NCBI GenBank assembly: GCA_022605955.1
Contig: JAKCOZ010000005.1
Span: forward strand, 52,453,762 to 52,517,761
Source of the DNA: Rallus limicola
Lineage: Eukaryota > Chordata > Aves > Gruiformes > Rallidae
Direction of reading: 5' to 3'
DNA length: 64,000 nt
A program made the position numbers and the translations under genes. The notes under the pieces are model-generated. The model was not told the origin of the DNA. It was given only the letters and a program-made list of their open reading frames with translations, and did no database searches. This document shows positions 1-12,444 of this stretch, one piece after another; position 1 is the first letter of the stretch, and every line of letters starts with the position of its first letter.

Positions 1-687
1 TCCCCAAATTGGAATTTGGCCTGAGTTCTTGGGATTAGATTTTTATATGGCTGGGTGTCATGTATCTTGGTCTGCAGAGCAGGCAGAATCTCGGCTTTGT
101 GTTTTCTTGGGAAGGAAGCCTGCATGTCTTGGCTTTCAGAGGCTGTCCACGTTCTAGCCAGTTGTCCCTTTGTCTTTTAACTTTTTTCCAGCTATCAAAA
201 ATTGCATAAATGAGTTCTGGTATGGTCTGTTGATATGAAATAAGATAATTTTTAGCATTTCCACAGTATGCTGCTGACACATGTTTTCCGTTGCTGGCAC
301 GAGGCCAAACTCCCTTTTCTGTTAAGTATAGAAAAACTTTTCTTGTGGGTGTTACTGTTGTCTCTGCCTTTGTTAACAGATTTCTCATGATGAAGGGCCA
401 GCTTGGAATCAGTATGTGCTAGCCCTCTGTGCTCCTGTTTACCTGTAACTCTGGAAAAGGAACTGGTAAACAGTAGGCAAAGATAACACTGATTTATCTC
501 AGACAGTCTCCTTTTGTTGGAAAGAAGCCCCTCTGTCTCCTTTTAAAGATTCTGTACGTTGGTCAGTTGTGGGAGCTGCAAAACACAGTGTTGATAAAAC
601 TAGGTCAGTCCTCACTATGCTTCCAGCAAAAGCCTTGTAGAGTTGCAATCACATCTTAATATAAACACTGTTTCTCTTCTCTCTAAG
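1..687 (+). other. MNAT1: 3' end of an upstream MNAT1 intron
   Basis: This non-coding stretch ends in a pyrimidine-rich acceptor (tttctcttctctctaag) just before the exon at 688. No frame resembles the RING or early helical part of MAT1, so the preceding exon lies before base 1. No repeat family was recognised. Confidence 0.8.
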
Positions 688-761
688 ATACAATAAAAGA
701 GAAGATGACTTTCCCAGTCTAAGTGAATATAATGATTTCCTGGAAGAAATAGAAGAAATTG
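688..761 (+). CDS. MNAT1: MNAT1 coding exon (about residues 82-105; probably exon 3)
   Basis: The exon is 74 nt long. Its first base completes a split isoleucine codon and its last base opens a split valine codon. Between them are 24 codons containing [20 protein letters not shown], which closely match human MAT1 ([20 protein letters not shown], recalled from memory). The acceptor follows a pyrimidine tract ending in AAG and the donor is GTAAGT. This part follows the RING finger and belongs to the helical region that in TFIIH structures runs along the core complex near XPD and XPB. Conservative changes only are seen (E to D, R to S, V to I). The identification is by sequence recall, not a database search. 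Confidence 0.95.
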
Positions 762-3700
762 GTAAGTCTTAATGCTTGCATTTTTGATGTGCTGTGCTCC
801 TGAGACCATAGGCTTTTATCTTCTGACTCAGCTGCCTATAAGAATGTCTAAGTTGAGTTCCTTTAATAGGATTTATCAGAGTATCAGATGTTTATCTAAT
901 TACTTTTTTTCTGTACATTTTTAATCATATTTGCTGAACTGTAGGACATCGTTAAGTAAAACATTTTATCTCCCAGTGAAAAAAACCCCCATGATTGAAA
1001 GAGGAAATAGTGCTTCATAGCTGGAAAAGAAAGGCTTGCAGGGGATTGTCTGTATTGCACTGGGGAAGATTAAACAGAGAAAGGAGAAATTGAAATTTTC
1101 ATTATATGCTTCTATTAGCTTTATCTACCATGACAGAAGGCATATGGTGTCTTTCATCATTTTTGCTTCTGCACGTACAGTAGTTGAGGCTGCTTTGAAG
1201 CTGATGACCTTACATACCACTGTGGTAGCGTTTTACATTGTTGTGCAGAAAGAGAAGGTTGAGGAACAGATATTGATTTCTTTGGATTAGTTGAAGCAGA
1301 ACTTTGCCCTTTGGGAAGTGACTATGTTATCAACAGAGTTTATTTTCTTCTTAGTTAGGGTGACTTGTGATTTATAGTGGAGTGATGGGTTTTACTTAGA
1401 AAAACAAGGATGTGTTCAAAGGAGTGACTCCTAAATGGCTTGGTTCTTGGGTTTTATGAGATTCTGAGGCTTTTCTTTCTTTGTTCTGGAGTTTGAAGAG
1501 GAGGCTTAGAACACAAAGAAGAGGGAGTGAATGTGATTTGAAAGAAAACGTGGAGATGCTACCATCCCCTTCAGTTTCTGAAAGGAGCTCTTGCTCCTCA
1601 CTGTGATGTTTTGTAGGAATGTATCCTATACACTTACTGCTCTGAGTAATCTGTCATGATTTGTTGGCATTAGAAGACTGAGACTGGAGAGCTAAGTCAT
1701 GTGGCTGGGAAACACTAGGGATGCTGGTGGGTCTGAGTATCTGGAGATGATGTGGGTGTAGCTCTGTTTGTATGTTTTTTGGATGGTGTGGGGCAAGGAT
1801 AGAGTGAGTAGAAAGAATGGTTGCTCCTTAGCCAGAGGATCCTGGAAGAATCTGTGTGTTCATGGAAAGGAAAACTGTTTTTTATTATGTAGCATTAAAT
1901 ACAGGTTTTCTACTTGATGCTGATTTTCGGTTGTCTGCAACAGGGTAGTTAAGTTTTACCAGAAGTTGCATGAATTTCATCACTTTGTGCAGAATTTTAC
2001 AACTCTCCAGCTCTTGTGATTAGGTTGTTAAATCTCAAATGTTTCCTGACCCTTGGTAACTTGGTTTAGCAGCAACAGACTTCACGGGTGGTCTTCGTAA
2101 CCTTTTGAAAAGAATTTACGCTGGCCCTGCAAATGTATCATGAAGAAGCTTGATAGATAGAGTTGGTAGGAATTGGAGATGGTTGCCTGAATGGGACACC
2201 TGAAATACTGTAAGGAATAGGAAGTTCAACTATCTCCTTGTTTGTTCATGTAGCAGCCAGGCTGATGGGAGGAAAGAAGGGGAACTATCAGAAGGGTCTT
2301 AATTTTCACCATTAAAGGGGGCACTTAGAATCTACTAATTTAAGACAGATTGAGAAGCTGGAGAACAGGTTAGATTCAGGATTCACCTTGGTTAAGAATT
2401 TAGTCCCTGGTCTCCTTTCCTTGGTGATGCTCTTCGTAGCTGTTTTGCTCTCCCTAAGCCATTCCCTGTCTGTGCTCCTGGACAGAGTTCTCTACTTACA
2501 GTTAACTGGTGCATGTGTGGCATGATTGAACGTGTTAAAGGTGTCTCTGTATGGTTACTTCCCATTTTACTGCTGAGAGTATTTAATTTTTTTGCTGTGC
2601 ATGAATCCCCTGCTCATTTCTGCATGTGGAAAAACAAACTGTGTGACAGGAAAGAAAGGGCACAGCCACGCAGTGCAGAGTTTTGTATTGTGGAGCCAAT
2701 GCACAGTAGGTTGGTGGTAGGTGATGGTCGTTGTTCAAGCTGCCAGGGTAGGAAGCTATGGAGCAGGGAAGTGGATTCCCCTCCTCCTCCCCACTGTCCC
2801 CCCAAACTTTCCATCCCTCTATGGCAGGTCGAAGCACAGCTCTACCCTCTTTTCTTTTTGCTGCTAAGTCTTGCTTCCTAAGTTGCTGTGAGGATTTAAA
2901 TGAAGTTGTTGCTTGGAGAGACAAAATGTAAACATCCTGTGTAAGGCTACTTCATGTGACCCTGGCACAATTCTGATAGTTTTTCCAAATGCTACAGGTA
3001 GGTCAGCTCCAGTGCTTGCAGCAGTTGCACTGTCTTGTTCCCTTGATGTGATACATGACCTCACTTGAAACGTATTTTCACCCTCCGTATCAGGCGTGTT
3101 GTACTTACAGACTTTTTCTATTTAAAGAAAAGATTTGGGTGGTGCAGCAAAAGTGTGGGGAAGGTCAAACAAACATTAGGGTAGTCACCTCTTAAGACTT
3201 CTGTTATAAAAAACACATTTTTGAAGTGGTTTTGAATGTAGCCACTAAATAATGCTTTGGGCTAAAATGTGTTATACAAAGCTTTAAATAGAAACCACAT
3301 TTTAAAGCAAGTTTTGTTCAGAAGAAAAAGTCAGTTGGACAATTTGAGAACATTGTAAACACAGTTTGTTGTCATTAACACTGGGAAGAAAAAAAATAAA
3401 GTGAAAGAGTTAAAACCTGCCTTTGGGAAAGGTGGGGACAAGATCTAGTGGACTAAGTCAGGTCTATGCCCATGAGTTGGGGCAAGGTTAAACTTTTGAG
3501 CGTTGGTGAAAGTGACAGTCTCTGGACATCATGCAAACTATGCTCCCTCTTTCTACAAGGTTTTCTTCTTCCCCCAAGGTTTTCTTCTTCCCCAGAAGAT
3601 CTACAGAGGCAATTTTTGAAAACCTGGTGTGTAAGCTCTCCAGAGCAGGGCCCGCCTCCTAGCATGTGTGTTCACACAGCCTGGCACTGCTCTCCTGATA

Positions 3701-6700
3701 CCTGCACGAGGCCTCTAGGCATTACCGCAACACAGTTGTTAGTAGTAATTACAGCTTTTTAAAAACATTCAGTACATTCAGCTTGGAAGGAAGCTACTGT
3801 ATTTGTGCCCTTTGGATTCCTGTATCTTGTTTTACTCCTTTCAGGCTTGATGCAATACCAGCTGCCTAGTGACATGTCTTGCTCAGAGCATTTATCTCGT
3901 GAGCCATCTTTGGGTAGAAAGGATTTTGGTATCTGTAATCACTTGTGGGTTGTGTTGTTTATGATTTTGTGGGTTTGGGGTTTTTTTCCTCCTCTCTGTG
4001 TGTGTATGTGGATGGTATTGCTGGCCCTGACAATGGGGATAACTGAACTGGAAATTGTAACGGATCTTTGATAAAAGTTCACAATCATCTCATCTGAATG
4101 TAGATTTCAGTAACACCATGTTTCAGCCAGAAGGATCTTTCTTAGACTGATAGGCTGAGTGATTTCATCATTTATTCCTATGCTGAGGTATTGTTCTTGG
4201 AAAATTACTGTCCCAGTAAAAGACAACTGAGGATAAGCAGAAATAATTGTTAATACCTAAGCAGACTTTTCTGCTTTAACTGTGTGTTTTCTTTTGTTTC
4301 TGATAATTATTTTGTTATAATCACAGAAATGTTGTTTGGAAGGGATCTGTTAAGATGTATTCCATCTGTTCTGCCCCTTGCCCCCCTCCTAGCCCTCTTA
4401 AAAGTACAAGGGCAGAGGTTGGCCCAAGCATTGAAAACACCAACAGAAGGTGCTGCATTTGCTTTGGGTCCCCCAGGCACACTGAGGCAGCAGTGGTGTT
4501 TCCCTTCACAGTGCTCAGTCCACAGCAGTTGTTCTTCTGCCATTCCTGGTTTCTAGCTGGTGATTTATGAAGGTGATGATCGAGGAGTTGTTTGTAGGGT
4601 GTGAGGAATATTTTTTTTATAGCAAATTAATACTAATTTAAAATCTCTTGGCTGGTTCATACCAGCAAAGCAGATCAAATGCTCTCAGCAGAGTGCTCTC
4701 TGCTGTCTTGCCAGAGAGGGAGAGGGAATGTTCCTACTATTTGAATAGCAAATATTTTTACATGGTAACATTACTGTCTCTTAAGGAACTTGGAGAAGTC
4801 TCAGAAAACTGGCAGTATCGAAGACTGAAGCAGGGAGATTTTGATGGATGTAAAGCCCTGCAGTGGGGTGACATTCATTCATGCTGTGTCTCTAGACAAA
4901 TTTTTGTGCTGTATAATTCGAATTGTTGTCCCATTTTCATGTTTCATTTATAACTAGGAAAATATTTTTCCATTTGTTGTAGAGTTGGATGATAAACATT
5001 GTTTTGAAAAACAGCAAAAGTCTCCCTGTAGAGGCTGAATTTCAGAAGTAGGGAGTTTTACCTAAATAGAATGAAATGTTTCAGGAAAAACAACAATAGT
5101 CTTCCTGTTATACTTCAACAGATGTCTCAAGGCAAGTCATTTCATAAACCAACCAATGTGAGATGGATAAGTAGATAAATAATTGTTGCATACAAAACAG
5201 CTTCTGTTTCTTTTCCCTGAAGGGTTTCAGGCCTCTTATATCGGCTTATGCTATATTTCAACATGGACAAAAATAAGTCTGGCTTCTCTTTGAAACCTTT
5301 TCAGACTAGCCATCTGCTTTGCCAGTCATATTCAGATCTGTACCAATATTTTTTCAGGGCAGGTGTAGCATATGAGTTAGGTTTTTTAACTCTTTGTGGT
5401 TCTTCTAGTTTTATGACTTGTATTTAAAAAAAAAAGCCAACCCAGCATTTGGCAGAGTTATATTTAGAATAAACTCCTGGCAAAACCCAAAGCAGACAAA
5501 ATAATAATAAAAAACCCCACTGCATAGTCCTAGCTATGTGTAAAAGGTGAGATGTGGAGTATTGGTGGCATTGTTCTTTGATTTGGCAATTGCTGTTTTT
5601 TCAATGCCAGGCAACTTGTGGAGGGGACAAAGGAGAAGAGAAATAATCTCTTAATTATCTTTTGTGGCCTAGCACCCCTTACAAAATGGACTTGTCAACT
5701 AATTGCAAGGATACAATGGCCAGAATTTGTATTCTCTAAGTATTGATGAAAAGTAGTTTGAAACTTATCAAAGATACATCAGAAAATACGCTGGGAGATG
5801 TTCTGTCTGGTTCATTGGCCACTGGTAACCGTGGGATGTCAAAGAGCATAGTTTGTTTTGCTACTGCAGTGCTTGTTGTAGGAAGAGAGATGTTGTTTTT
5901 GTCTATTACAGGACAGCTGTTGTCACTAATGTTGATACAGAGACATCCAGGTCTTAGCATTGTTGCAACAAGATGTAGCTTTTCAGGATTTTATGTCTTG
6001 AAATATGAACAACTTAGTTTTGAGGAACAGATGCCAGGACAGAGATAATGTTCCTCTTCAGTGGCTATGAATTAATATTTAGTGCAAGAAATCTGCTTTG
6101 GCCTTCAAAGGTGTGAAAGGTATGAATCTTTGATTGCTGTGTCCTACTGTATCCTCAAGTGGTAAAGTAGAGCAGAATTGACATGGTCCAAGGAGATCTG
6201 GTGGTTGTAAGGATTTTACCTGTGGTTTGGTTCCATCCAGAACAGAAAACAGAAGGAGAAATAAACCTTGTCTCACCTTGCTGTGAGCAGAGCAGTGGGC
6301 ATTTAAGGTGGTTACACAGGTGGGTATTGAAGAATTCTTAAACACTGATGCAGAAACAGATCTCTCACATGGAAATGTTACTTCATATCAAGCAGGCAGA
6401 TAAAACCGGCTTTTCTGAGTAGCTCTAAATAGAGGCAGGCATCTACATATGTCTGAAATGTGCCTGCTTTCCCCAGTATGAGTATTAAATCTTATAGTTT
6501 CTGTTTTACAAACATAGATTTGTAAAATAATAGTTGAGCCTATTAAGGGCAATTGTGAAGGAGGAAAGTTTCATGCAGCAATAGTTGCAAAGCTTTGGAT
6601 CATCAGCTTATTGCTGGATTATTTTTAGAGAAATACACAAGATGTTCAGGAGCCCAGAGGCATTTGGCATCTCATCTTGTTCCTCCTCTTGCACCTGAAG

Positions 6701-8532
6701 GTGGCATCTGGGCATCCTGCTAGCACAGCATGCCTCATGTGCTATTTCTTTCTTGTGTCGTCATCGAAGAGTTTGGAGAGCTGCTGTGTGGATTTAAGTT
6801 GTAGGAAGTGCTGACATTCCCGTGCAGCTGCTGTCATTGCAGAGCCCTGGGCTTGATTGTATGCTGGCATTTTTACATGACAATTCCTCTCTGCTGTAAT
6901 ACTGAAATGTTAAGCTCCTTGTCAGCTGGGAACTGTAGGCTGGGAAGTTGGAGGTCAAGTCTTCATTAAAATATTAAAAAAATAAGAGTAGAAAAACATG
7001 TTTTACTAAGGAAATGTTGCTGTGACCAGAAAGTGTATGTTTGCTACAACATGAAATTAGAAAATAATTGTTATGCTTTTTGGAGAGGAAAAAATAAAAT
7101 AGATTTGAAATGGGTAACTTGCTTCCAAAAACCAAGGAGCTGAACTGTGAGTGGCTTGTTTGGGTTATAGCAGTGCCCAGAAGTCCCACGTGGGATGAGA
7201 TAACCAAAGTAGGTACTGCATGTGACTATAGTAAGGAGAGACAGAAGACTTTACAAGAGAAAGGAAGTTTTATTCCCCTGCTCCTGGTTCTCACAGATGG
7301 GACACCTCCAGTAGAGAGGCTCAGTGGCCTGCCCATGAGGAAGTTGGAAACTGAAGCCAGGTGTTGATTCTCAGTCAAATGGTTAAACCTCAAAACCAGC
7401 CTGGGTCTTGGATCACTTCCAAAGAGAGGGTGATTGGGAGAGATGGGTGGAAGAGTTCAGTTCATTTAGGAGCCAGGCTTACAAGCTCTGTGCTGACATT
7501 TTCAGTAGAACCTCCTTCCCTTCCTCAGGACTTGACTTAGCTCAATTGCTGTGCTGTTGTTTTCTTGTGAAGGGTTTCTCCATGGCAGTAAAAATTTCCC
7601 TTCTGCTTTTATAAATTTACTGTAGCCACATGACAAAGCTCTTGGAGGCTTTGAGTGCTCTATGTTGGAAGTCATCTATAGCTTTAAAACCATGGGCACG
7701 AGACTACCATCCACTCTGGATGGTGATCACCAAGTGACTTCCCAGTGATAATGGCTTTCAGTTGGAATTCACTTGACCCACAATTGAACCAGTGACCTAG
7801 AGGTGAAAGGCTCAGGCATCGTATCAAATTACTATTCATCCAAACCATCAACATCTTTCAAGCTGTTGATTATAGAAACTGTTCAATTTCTTGAGGTATC
7901 TCCCATGCCATGTGTAGATAATTGGGAATGTTGTGCTAAATGATGGAGCTAGCTGGCTGACCCTGCTTGCTTATAATTACGTGAGATACAATCTGTCACT
8001 ATAAAGAGACATCAAAAGAATGTAACTTAAACTGTTAATCTGGATGCATCTGCAGATTCCTCATCATAAAGGTACGTTGGTGCCTCTTAAATTATCAAAT
8101 AATGTGAATGTTTTTTGTGTACCTGAGGCTTCAAACAGGCTCTTGGTGAATTAGATAATCTTAAGAAATGGAACGCTGTAGTTTCTAACCTTGTCTGAAT
8201 ATGTGTTTAGCCTGATTTAATTTTACAAGAGTCACTGTCTTCTTAGCTGTAACTGCTACTTGAAAAGGTTAATGTTTTATGAAAAATATTTTGATTCTTC
8301 ACATGTATCTCAAAATAAAATGCAAACTACTTATCTACTGATGTATAAACCTTGCTTCTATTGAAGTTTGCAGTGATTTAGCAGATTGTGTCTTGTTTTA
8401 CAGGGCATATTTACTTAAATTCTGTTATTGGGATGTTTATATTTGGTCCTAGAAGGGATAGAAAATGAGTAGCATTTCTTAGTTGTAGTCATGCCTGCCA
8501 ATCTAATACTTTTCTTTCTAATATTTGTGCAG
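762..8532 (+). other. MNAT1: MNAT1 intron (7.8 kb)
   Basis: This intron runs from donor GTAAGT to an acceptor ending TTTGTGCAG. It holds a 19-bp direct tandem repeat at 3556-3593 and a stretch near 7690-7815 with a tRNA B-box-like motif on the minus strand. I see no clear CR1 or LTR copy. Open frames at 2513-2881, 3466-3762 and 5743-6048 have no recognisable homology and overlap frames on the other strand, as expected by chance. Confidence 0.8.
3556..3593. repeat. 19-bp direct tandem repeat, two copies
   Basis: The unit caaggttttcttcttcccc occurs twice head to tail without a mismatch. It is a small tandem duplication in a pyrimidine-rich stretch of the intron, probably from replication slippage. 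Confidence 0.9.
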
Positions 8533-8636
8533 TATTTAACTTGACGAACAATGTGGATTTGGAGAACACCAAAAGGAAAATGGAGCTGTACCAGAAGGAT
8601 AACAAAGAAGTCATTCAGAAAAATAAGATAAAACTG
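8533..8636 (+). CDS. MNAT1: MNAT1 coding exon (about residues 106-140; probably exon 4)
   Basis: The exon is 104 nt long. Together with the last G of the previous exon it gives 35 codons starting [20 protein letters not shown] and ending in KNKIKL. This matches human MAT1 ([20 protein letters not shown], recalled), with conservative differences. It ends in phase 0 before donor GTTAGT, a weaker version of the usual GTAAGT or GTGAGT but still a GT donor. The segment leads into the long charged coiled coil of MAT1, which links the TFIIH-bound N-terminal half to the part that binds CDK7 and cyclin H. Confidence 0.95.
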
Positions 8637-9940
8637 GTTAGTTAACTTCTTCTCTACCCTACAATTTTTATTCATTAAAGAATTAAAGGATTTCTGAAGT
8701 GGAGTACTTTCTGTAACATCTTAAAAACAAGTAAAAAGCTGAAGGCACTATGCAGATACCACTTTGTAGTCAAAAAAAAGTAATATGCTAATAGTCTGCA
8801 ATGCTGAAGTTTAGTACTGCTTAAAGGGATTAAATTGATAGTTGAAATGTTTTTATGCTTTATTTTGGGGAGGGCTTAAAAAGAGGGACAGGCAGTAAAG
8901 TCTGCATCTGATGTATCACACTGCATGTGTGCTGGCCATGTCATTGGACAGTAGTCATGAGTGACCAAGTTCATTCCTATAGTAGGACAATTGTTCCTTT
9001 CTCATCTGAAGGAAAAAGGAATCCAGACACAGACATTGTGAAGCTCCCAGGAGAGAGGTGTAAAACTGAGGGAAAGCACAGGTCTGTTTTATGCAAAATG
9101 GAAAACAAAAGGTGTTGCAGCAATCATTGAAACTTCTGTTTCTGAGAGCTGGTAACATCAAGAGCATGGCGTACCTGATCTGTATGCAAAACACATGGTT
9201 CTTTGAAGATCTCTTAATTTAAAATATGGCTCAGATACCATTTTGTACTTTGAAAATAAACTTGCAAGCATTTTTTTCTGTAAGAAAAAAGTAATCTGTT
9301 AAATATTTTTTCAGCATAAAAATACACATTGTTACTGGTTCTTGAAGGAAAATGTCTGCCCAGAGTGTGACATAACAAGGTTTTGTGTTTGTATTCCAGT
9401 TGCTCTAAGGACTTGCTTTCAAATCAGTAGGGGTGAAATCCTCACTCCCCTGAAGTCTGTGGCAAAACTCCCAGTGATTTCTTTAGCTCTAGGATTTCAC
9501 AGGAGGAGATTGGAATCTGAAAAATGTTTGTTTGAACCTCTTCCTTTTAAAGGCAAGGAAATTTCCCTAGGGGTCCATCTCTGATCTGTTATCCTGTCTC
9601 TGACACTGTGCAATATCCTATGCTTCAGAGCTTGAAGAGACCTGCCAAATCTTTGGCTCCATGTCTTATTTTACAATGTAGGTGCAACCTCTGGGGTCAC
9701 TGTGAAGACTAGTGTGGGCTGCTCTGCCTGCAGCCCACCTCCCTGTTCATGTACGTGACTTGCAAAAACAGCCTGTGCCTTAGCTGTGTGATCATATCAC
9801 GCAGCTCAGTAATACTCTGTACCCTCCCAAGCCCCCTGGGCCTTCTGTTTTCTGTACTGTAGGGTCTTGCTGTGCTAGAGGCTGTCTGGTGGAAGCTGGG
9901 CAAGCCTGCGTGAATCCAGAGTTACTGGAGATCTGGAGAC

Positions 9941-10020
9941 ATTTCTTTTCATTTCTTTTCATTTCTTTCCCAACACTTGAAACGTTTAACATTTCTTTTT
10001 CAACAGTTGAAACATAATAA
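9941..10020. repeat. 10-bp and 30-bp nested tandem repeat
   Basis: The 10-mer atttcttttc is repeated at 9941, 9951 and (one change) 9961. From 9961 two imperfect 30-bp units follow, each starting atttctt and containing a caacanttgaaac core. All spacings are multiples of 10, so the larger unit seems to have grown from the smaller one. Confidence 0.8.
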
Positions 10021-10518
10021 TAGACTTGACGCAGTTGCTCTTAAAAAAACTGCATGATCTTGCCCATAAATTTACCCCTCTCCCAAAAGCTGAAATGGTG
10101 CTTTCTCTCTCTAGCTCTTTTTGGCAGGTTCTGGAATGTCTTTTACTCCTTAAATGGTAAAACGTGCCCTAATTTCTTGCCTAAACTTCTTATGGCCAGT
10201 CACTGTCCCTTCATTCTTGCAATGACATATATTTTTCTGTCCACTGTAATAGCTTGCTTCTGAGGGATACAGATATTCTCTGTCCCTCTTGGTGTTTTTG
10301 TTACCCTTTGCCTGTTCAAGTTTGAATTTGTGTTTGGCAGGCAGCAGGGACCAGAATTGAATGCAGTATTGTAGCTGAGATCTTAACAGCCTCTTATAAA
10401 AGAACAGTGTTTTTCCATCTCTACTGGAAATACGTTGACATACATGATCCTGAGGCGGTTCTTCTCTTGTAGTGCTGTCATATGAGAGGTTCAGAATTGG
10501 TGCTGGTCAAGTTAAGCA

Positions 10519-10570
10519 TCACAGGATTGCAGAATGTTAGGAGTTGGAAGGGGCCTTGGAAGGTGGCCAC
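10519..10570 (-). mobile_element. CR1 LINE 3' tail fragment
   Basis: The stretch reads acaggattgcagaatgttag then gagttggaaggggccttgga, the reverse-strand signature of the avian CR1 3' end (tail first, then the conserved purine-rich block). Only about 50 bp remain. The solo LTR that follows starts 50 bp downstream. Confidence 0.6.
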
Positions 10571-10620
10571 GGGGTAACTTGTTACTTCCTACTTTGTCAC
10601 GAGATTTTTAATTTCATTTG

Positions 10621-10984
10621 TGTCCTGGTTTTCAGCTGGGATATAGTTACTTTTCCCAAGAAGCTGGGAAGGGGACACAGCCAGGACAGCTGACCCAAAC
10701 TAGCCAAAGGGAGATATTCCATACCATGTTGTGCCATTCCAGTATATAAAGGGGACTGGTTGGGGATGAGGAGTTATTGCTCAAGGATTGGCTGGGTATC
10801 GGGTTCTGGGTGGGAAGCCATTTGCATTGTGTATCACCTGCTTAGTATATTCTTTTACCAGTATTGTTGTTAGCTTCCTCTTCCTTTGCTGTCCCAGTAA
10901 ACTGTCGTAATCCTCAAGTTTTACCTTTTTCTCTTCTGATTCTCCTCCCCATCCCCTGCTGCTGGCTGGGGATAAAACATGACA
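10621..10984 (+). mobile_element. Solo LTR of an avian endogenous retrovirus
   Basis: This 364-bp element starts TGTCCTGGTTTTCAGCTGGG and ends TAAAACATGACA, with the TG...CA ends usual for LTRs. Inside it are the block gctgacccaaactagccaaa, a TATA box (tatataaa, 10743-10750) and a downstream tract cagtaaactgtcgtaatc near the expected R/U5 position, followed by pyrimidine-rich sequence. This layout matches the large family of ERVL- or ERVK-like LTRs common in birds; the match is from memory. Flanking pentamers are atttg and acttg, a five-base target duplication with one mismatch. No internal retroviral sequence is attached, so it is a solo LTR left by recombination. Confidence 0.8.
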
Positions 10985-12000
10985 ACTTGCTGCTTTGTTC
11001 GGTATTGAAATAGTTTTGTCTGGACTCTGTGTTATGAATGTGGTTTTAAATTTTCTTGATTGCCCTTTTGTGAATGTGGCAAAGTGTTACACTTGGTTTA
11101 CTACTTACCATTTACTATCTTGACTTTACATCAGACTTTACCATGATCATCTTTATTTCTTTACATGTTGGGACTTGGTTATCCTTAAGCTTGGCACAGC
11201 CATTACTGGCTATTGAACTCATTTCTTCTGTTTTACTGTTTTGTTTGGTCTCCCTTTCAGAAAGACTTTGATCTAACTTCTGATAATTCTTTGGTCTTTC
11301 CTGTGGTCTGATCTGGTTTAGGTTTGTGTATCAGCTTCTGATTATAATTTTCCTGGGCAGGTTCTTCAGACAAGGTCTGTCAGCGCTTCCCTATAAGTTC
11401 TCCACTGTTTCAATGCAAATTCCAAACAGTCTTTAGAAATAAATGTGGAAGAGGCTTGGAATGTCTTAAAGATCCTGAGCTCTTCAGTTCTGTTGACTAA
11501 ACTAACTGGATCCCTTAATTCTCAGAAATAACCCTAATTAACACCTTGGGATTTCTTTTTGCTGGTGTTGCGGGGTTTTCTTTGCTTTCTTTCATTAAAT
11601 GCAAAAAGAATCCAGTGTCAGGTGGTGACTGGTTAATGACCAGCTCTTTGAGTGCCACTGCTGTCATAACCCAACTGCTCTGAGGGGTTATGCACTGATA
11701 AAGGTTCAGGGTGCCAAGGAGACAAACCTGGGCTGTGTTTTAGTGAGATGATGATGAGCTCAGTGCAGTACCAGATTGCTTCTTGACCATCCTGCTTCCA
11801 CCCAGCTGTGCAAAGTAGGTACATGTACAGTACCAAGTTAATGCCTACAGTCATGTTTGAAAGTAGGGGGTAAAAGAAATGCTCCAGTATGTAAAGAATC
11901 AAACCAAATGTCAGGAGCTAATAAATGTATGTTTATTAAGTGTCTAAATATTTGCTAATATTTGTTATGTTAGATGTAACTGTATACAGATGTTCACAGA

Positions 12001-12444
12001 TAGAAGTTTGTAAAATCTTAACAGTAGTAAAAATAGCAGCACTAGTAACACGATTGCAACTAAGGTGGCTGACAGTGTCATGCAGCCCACCTTGCTTGAC
12101 CTGGAGGATGTCACTGTGCTAGTGAGATCCTCAGGTAGCTCTGCTCTAAGGCAAACTTTACCTAGACATGATTGCTAGTGACTTACACGTTCGAACTTGC
12201 AGCTTGTGCTCCAAGACTGAATTGCAAACCACAGGCTCTTCTGCTTTTTTGCTGCGAGCACTTCTTGCAGTTTCGTGTACCAATCTGCATCCTGTTGGTG
12301 CACATCATCCAGGAGCTCTTCTAAGAAAGAGGAGGTGGGTTGGTCACCACAACTGCTAGTGACAAAATGAAAGCAGCTTCTGTTGGCTTGGTGGCAGGTG
12401 GTGAAATCTGTCAGCTCTTGCATCCAGGAGTTACTGGACCTCAC
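12001..12444 (-). other. Minus-strand coding-like stretch with one stop and a hydrophobic tail; possible relic, not recognised
   Basis: On the minus strand, one frame is open from about 12480 to the window's 12001 end apart from a TGA near 12457-12459 and a TAG at 12175-12177. It reads as a charged, helix-like segment (EELLDDVHQQDADWYTKLQE) and, after the TAG, in the same frame, a strongly hydrophobic stretch (SATLVAIVLLVLLFLLLRFY) like a membrane anchor. I do not recognise a family. It could be an old retrocopy or transposon remnant, or simply chance: the hydrophobic run comes from AT-rich sequence rich in leucine codons. There is no start codon in good context and no poly(A) tract. Confidence 0.25.
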
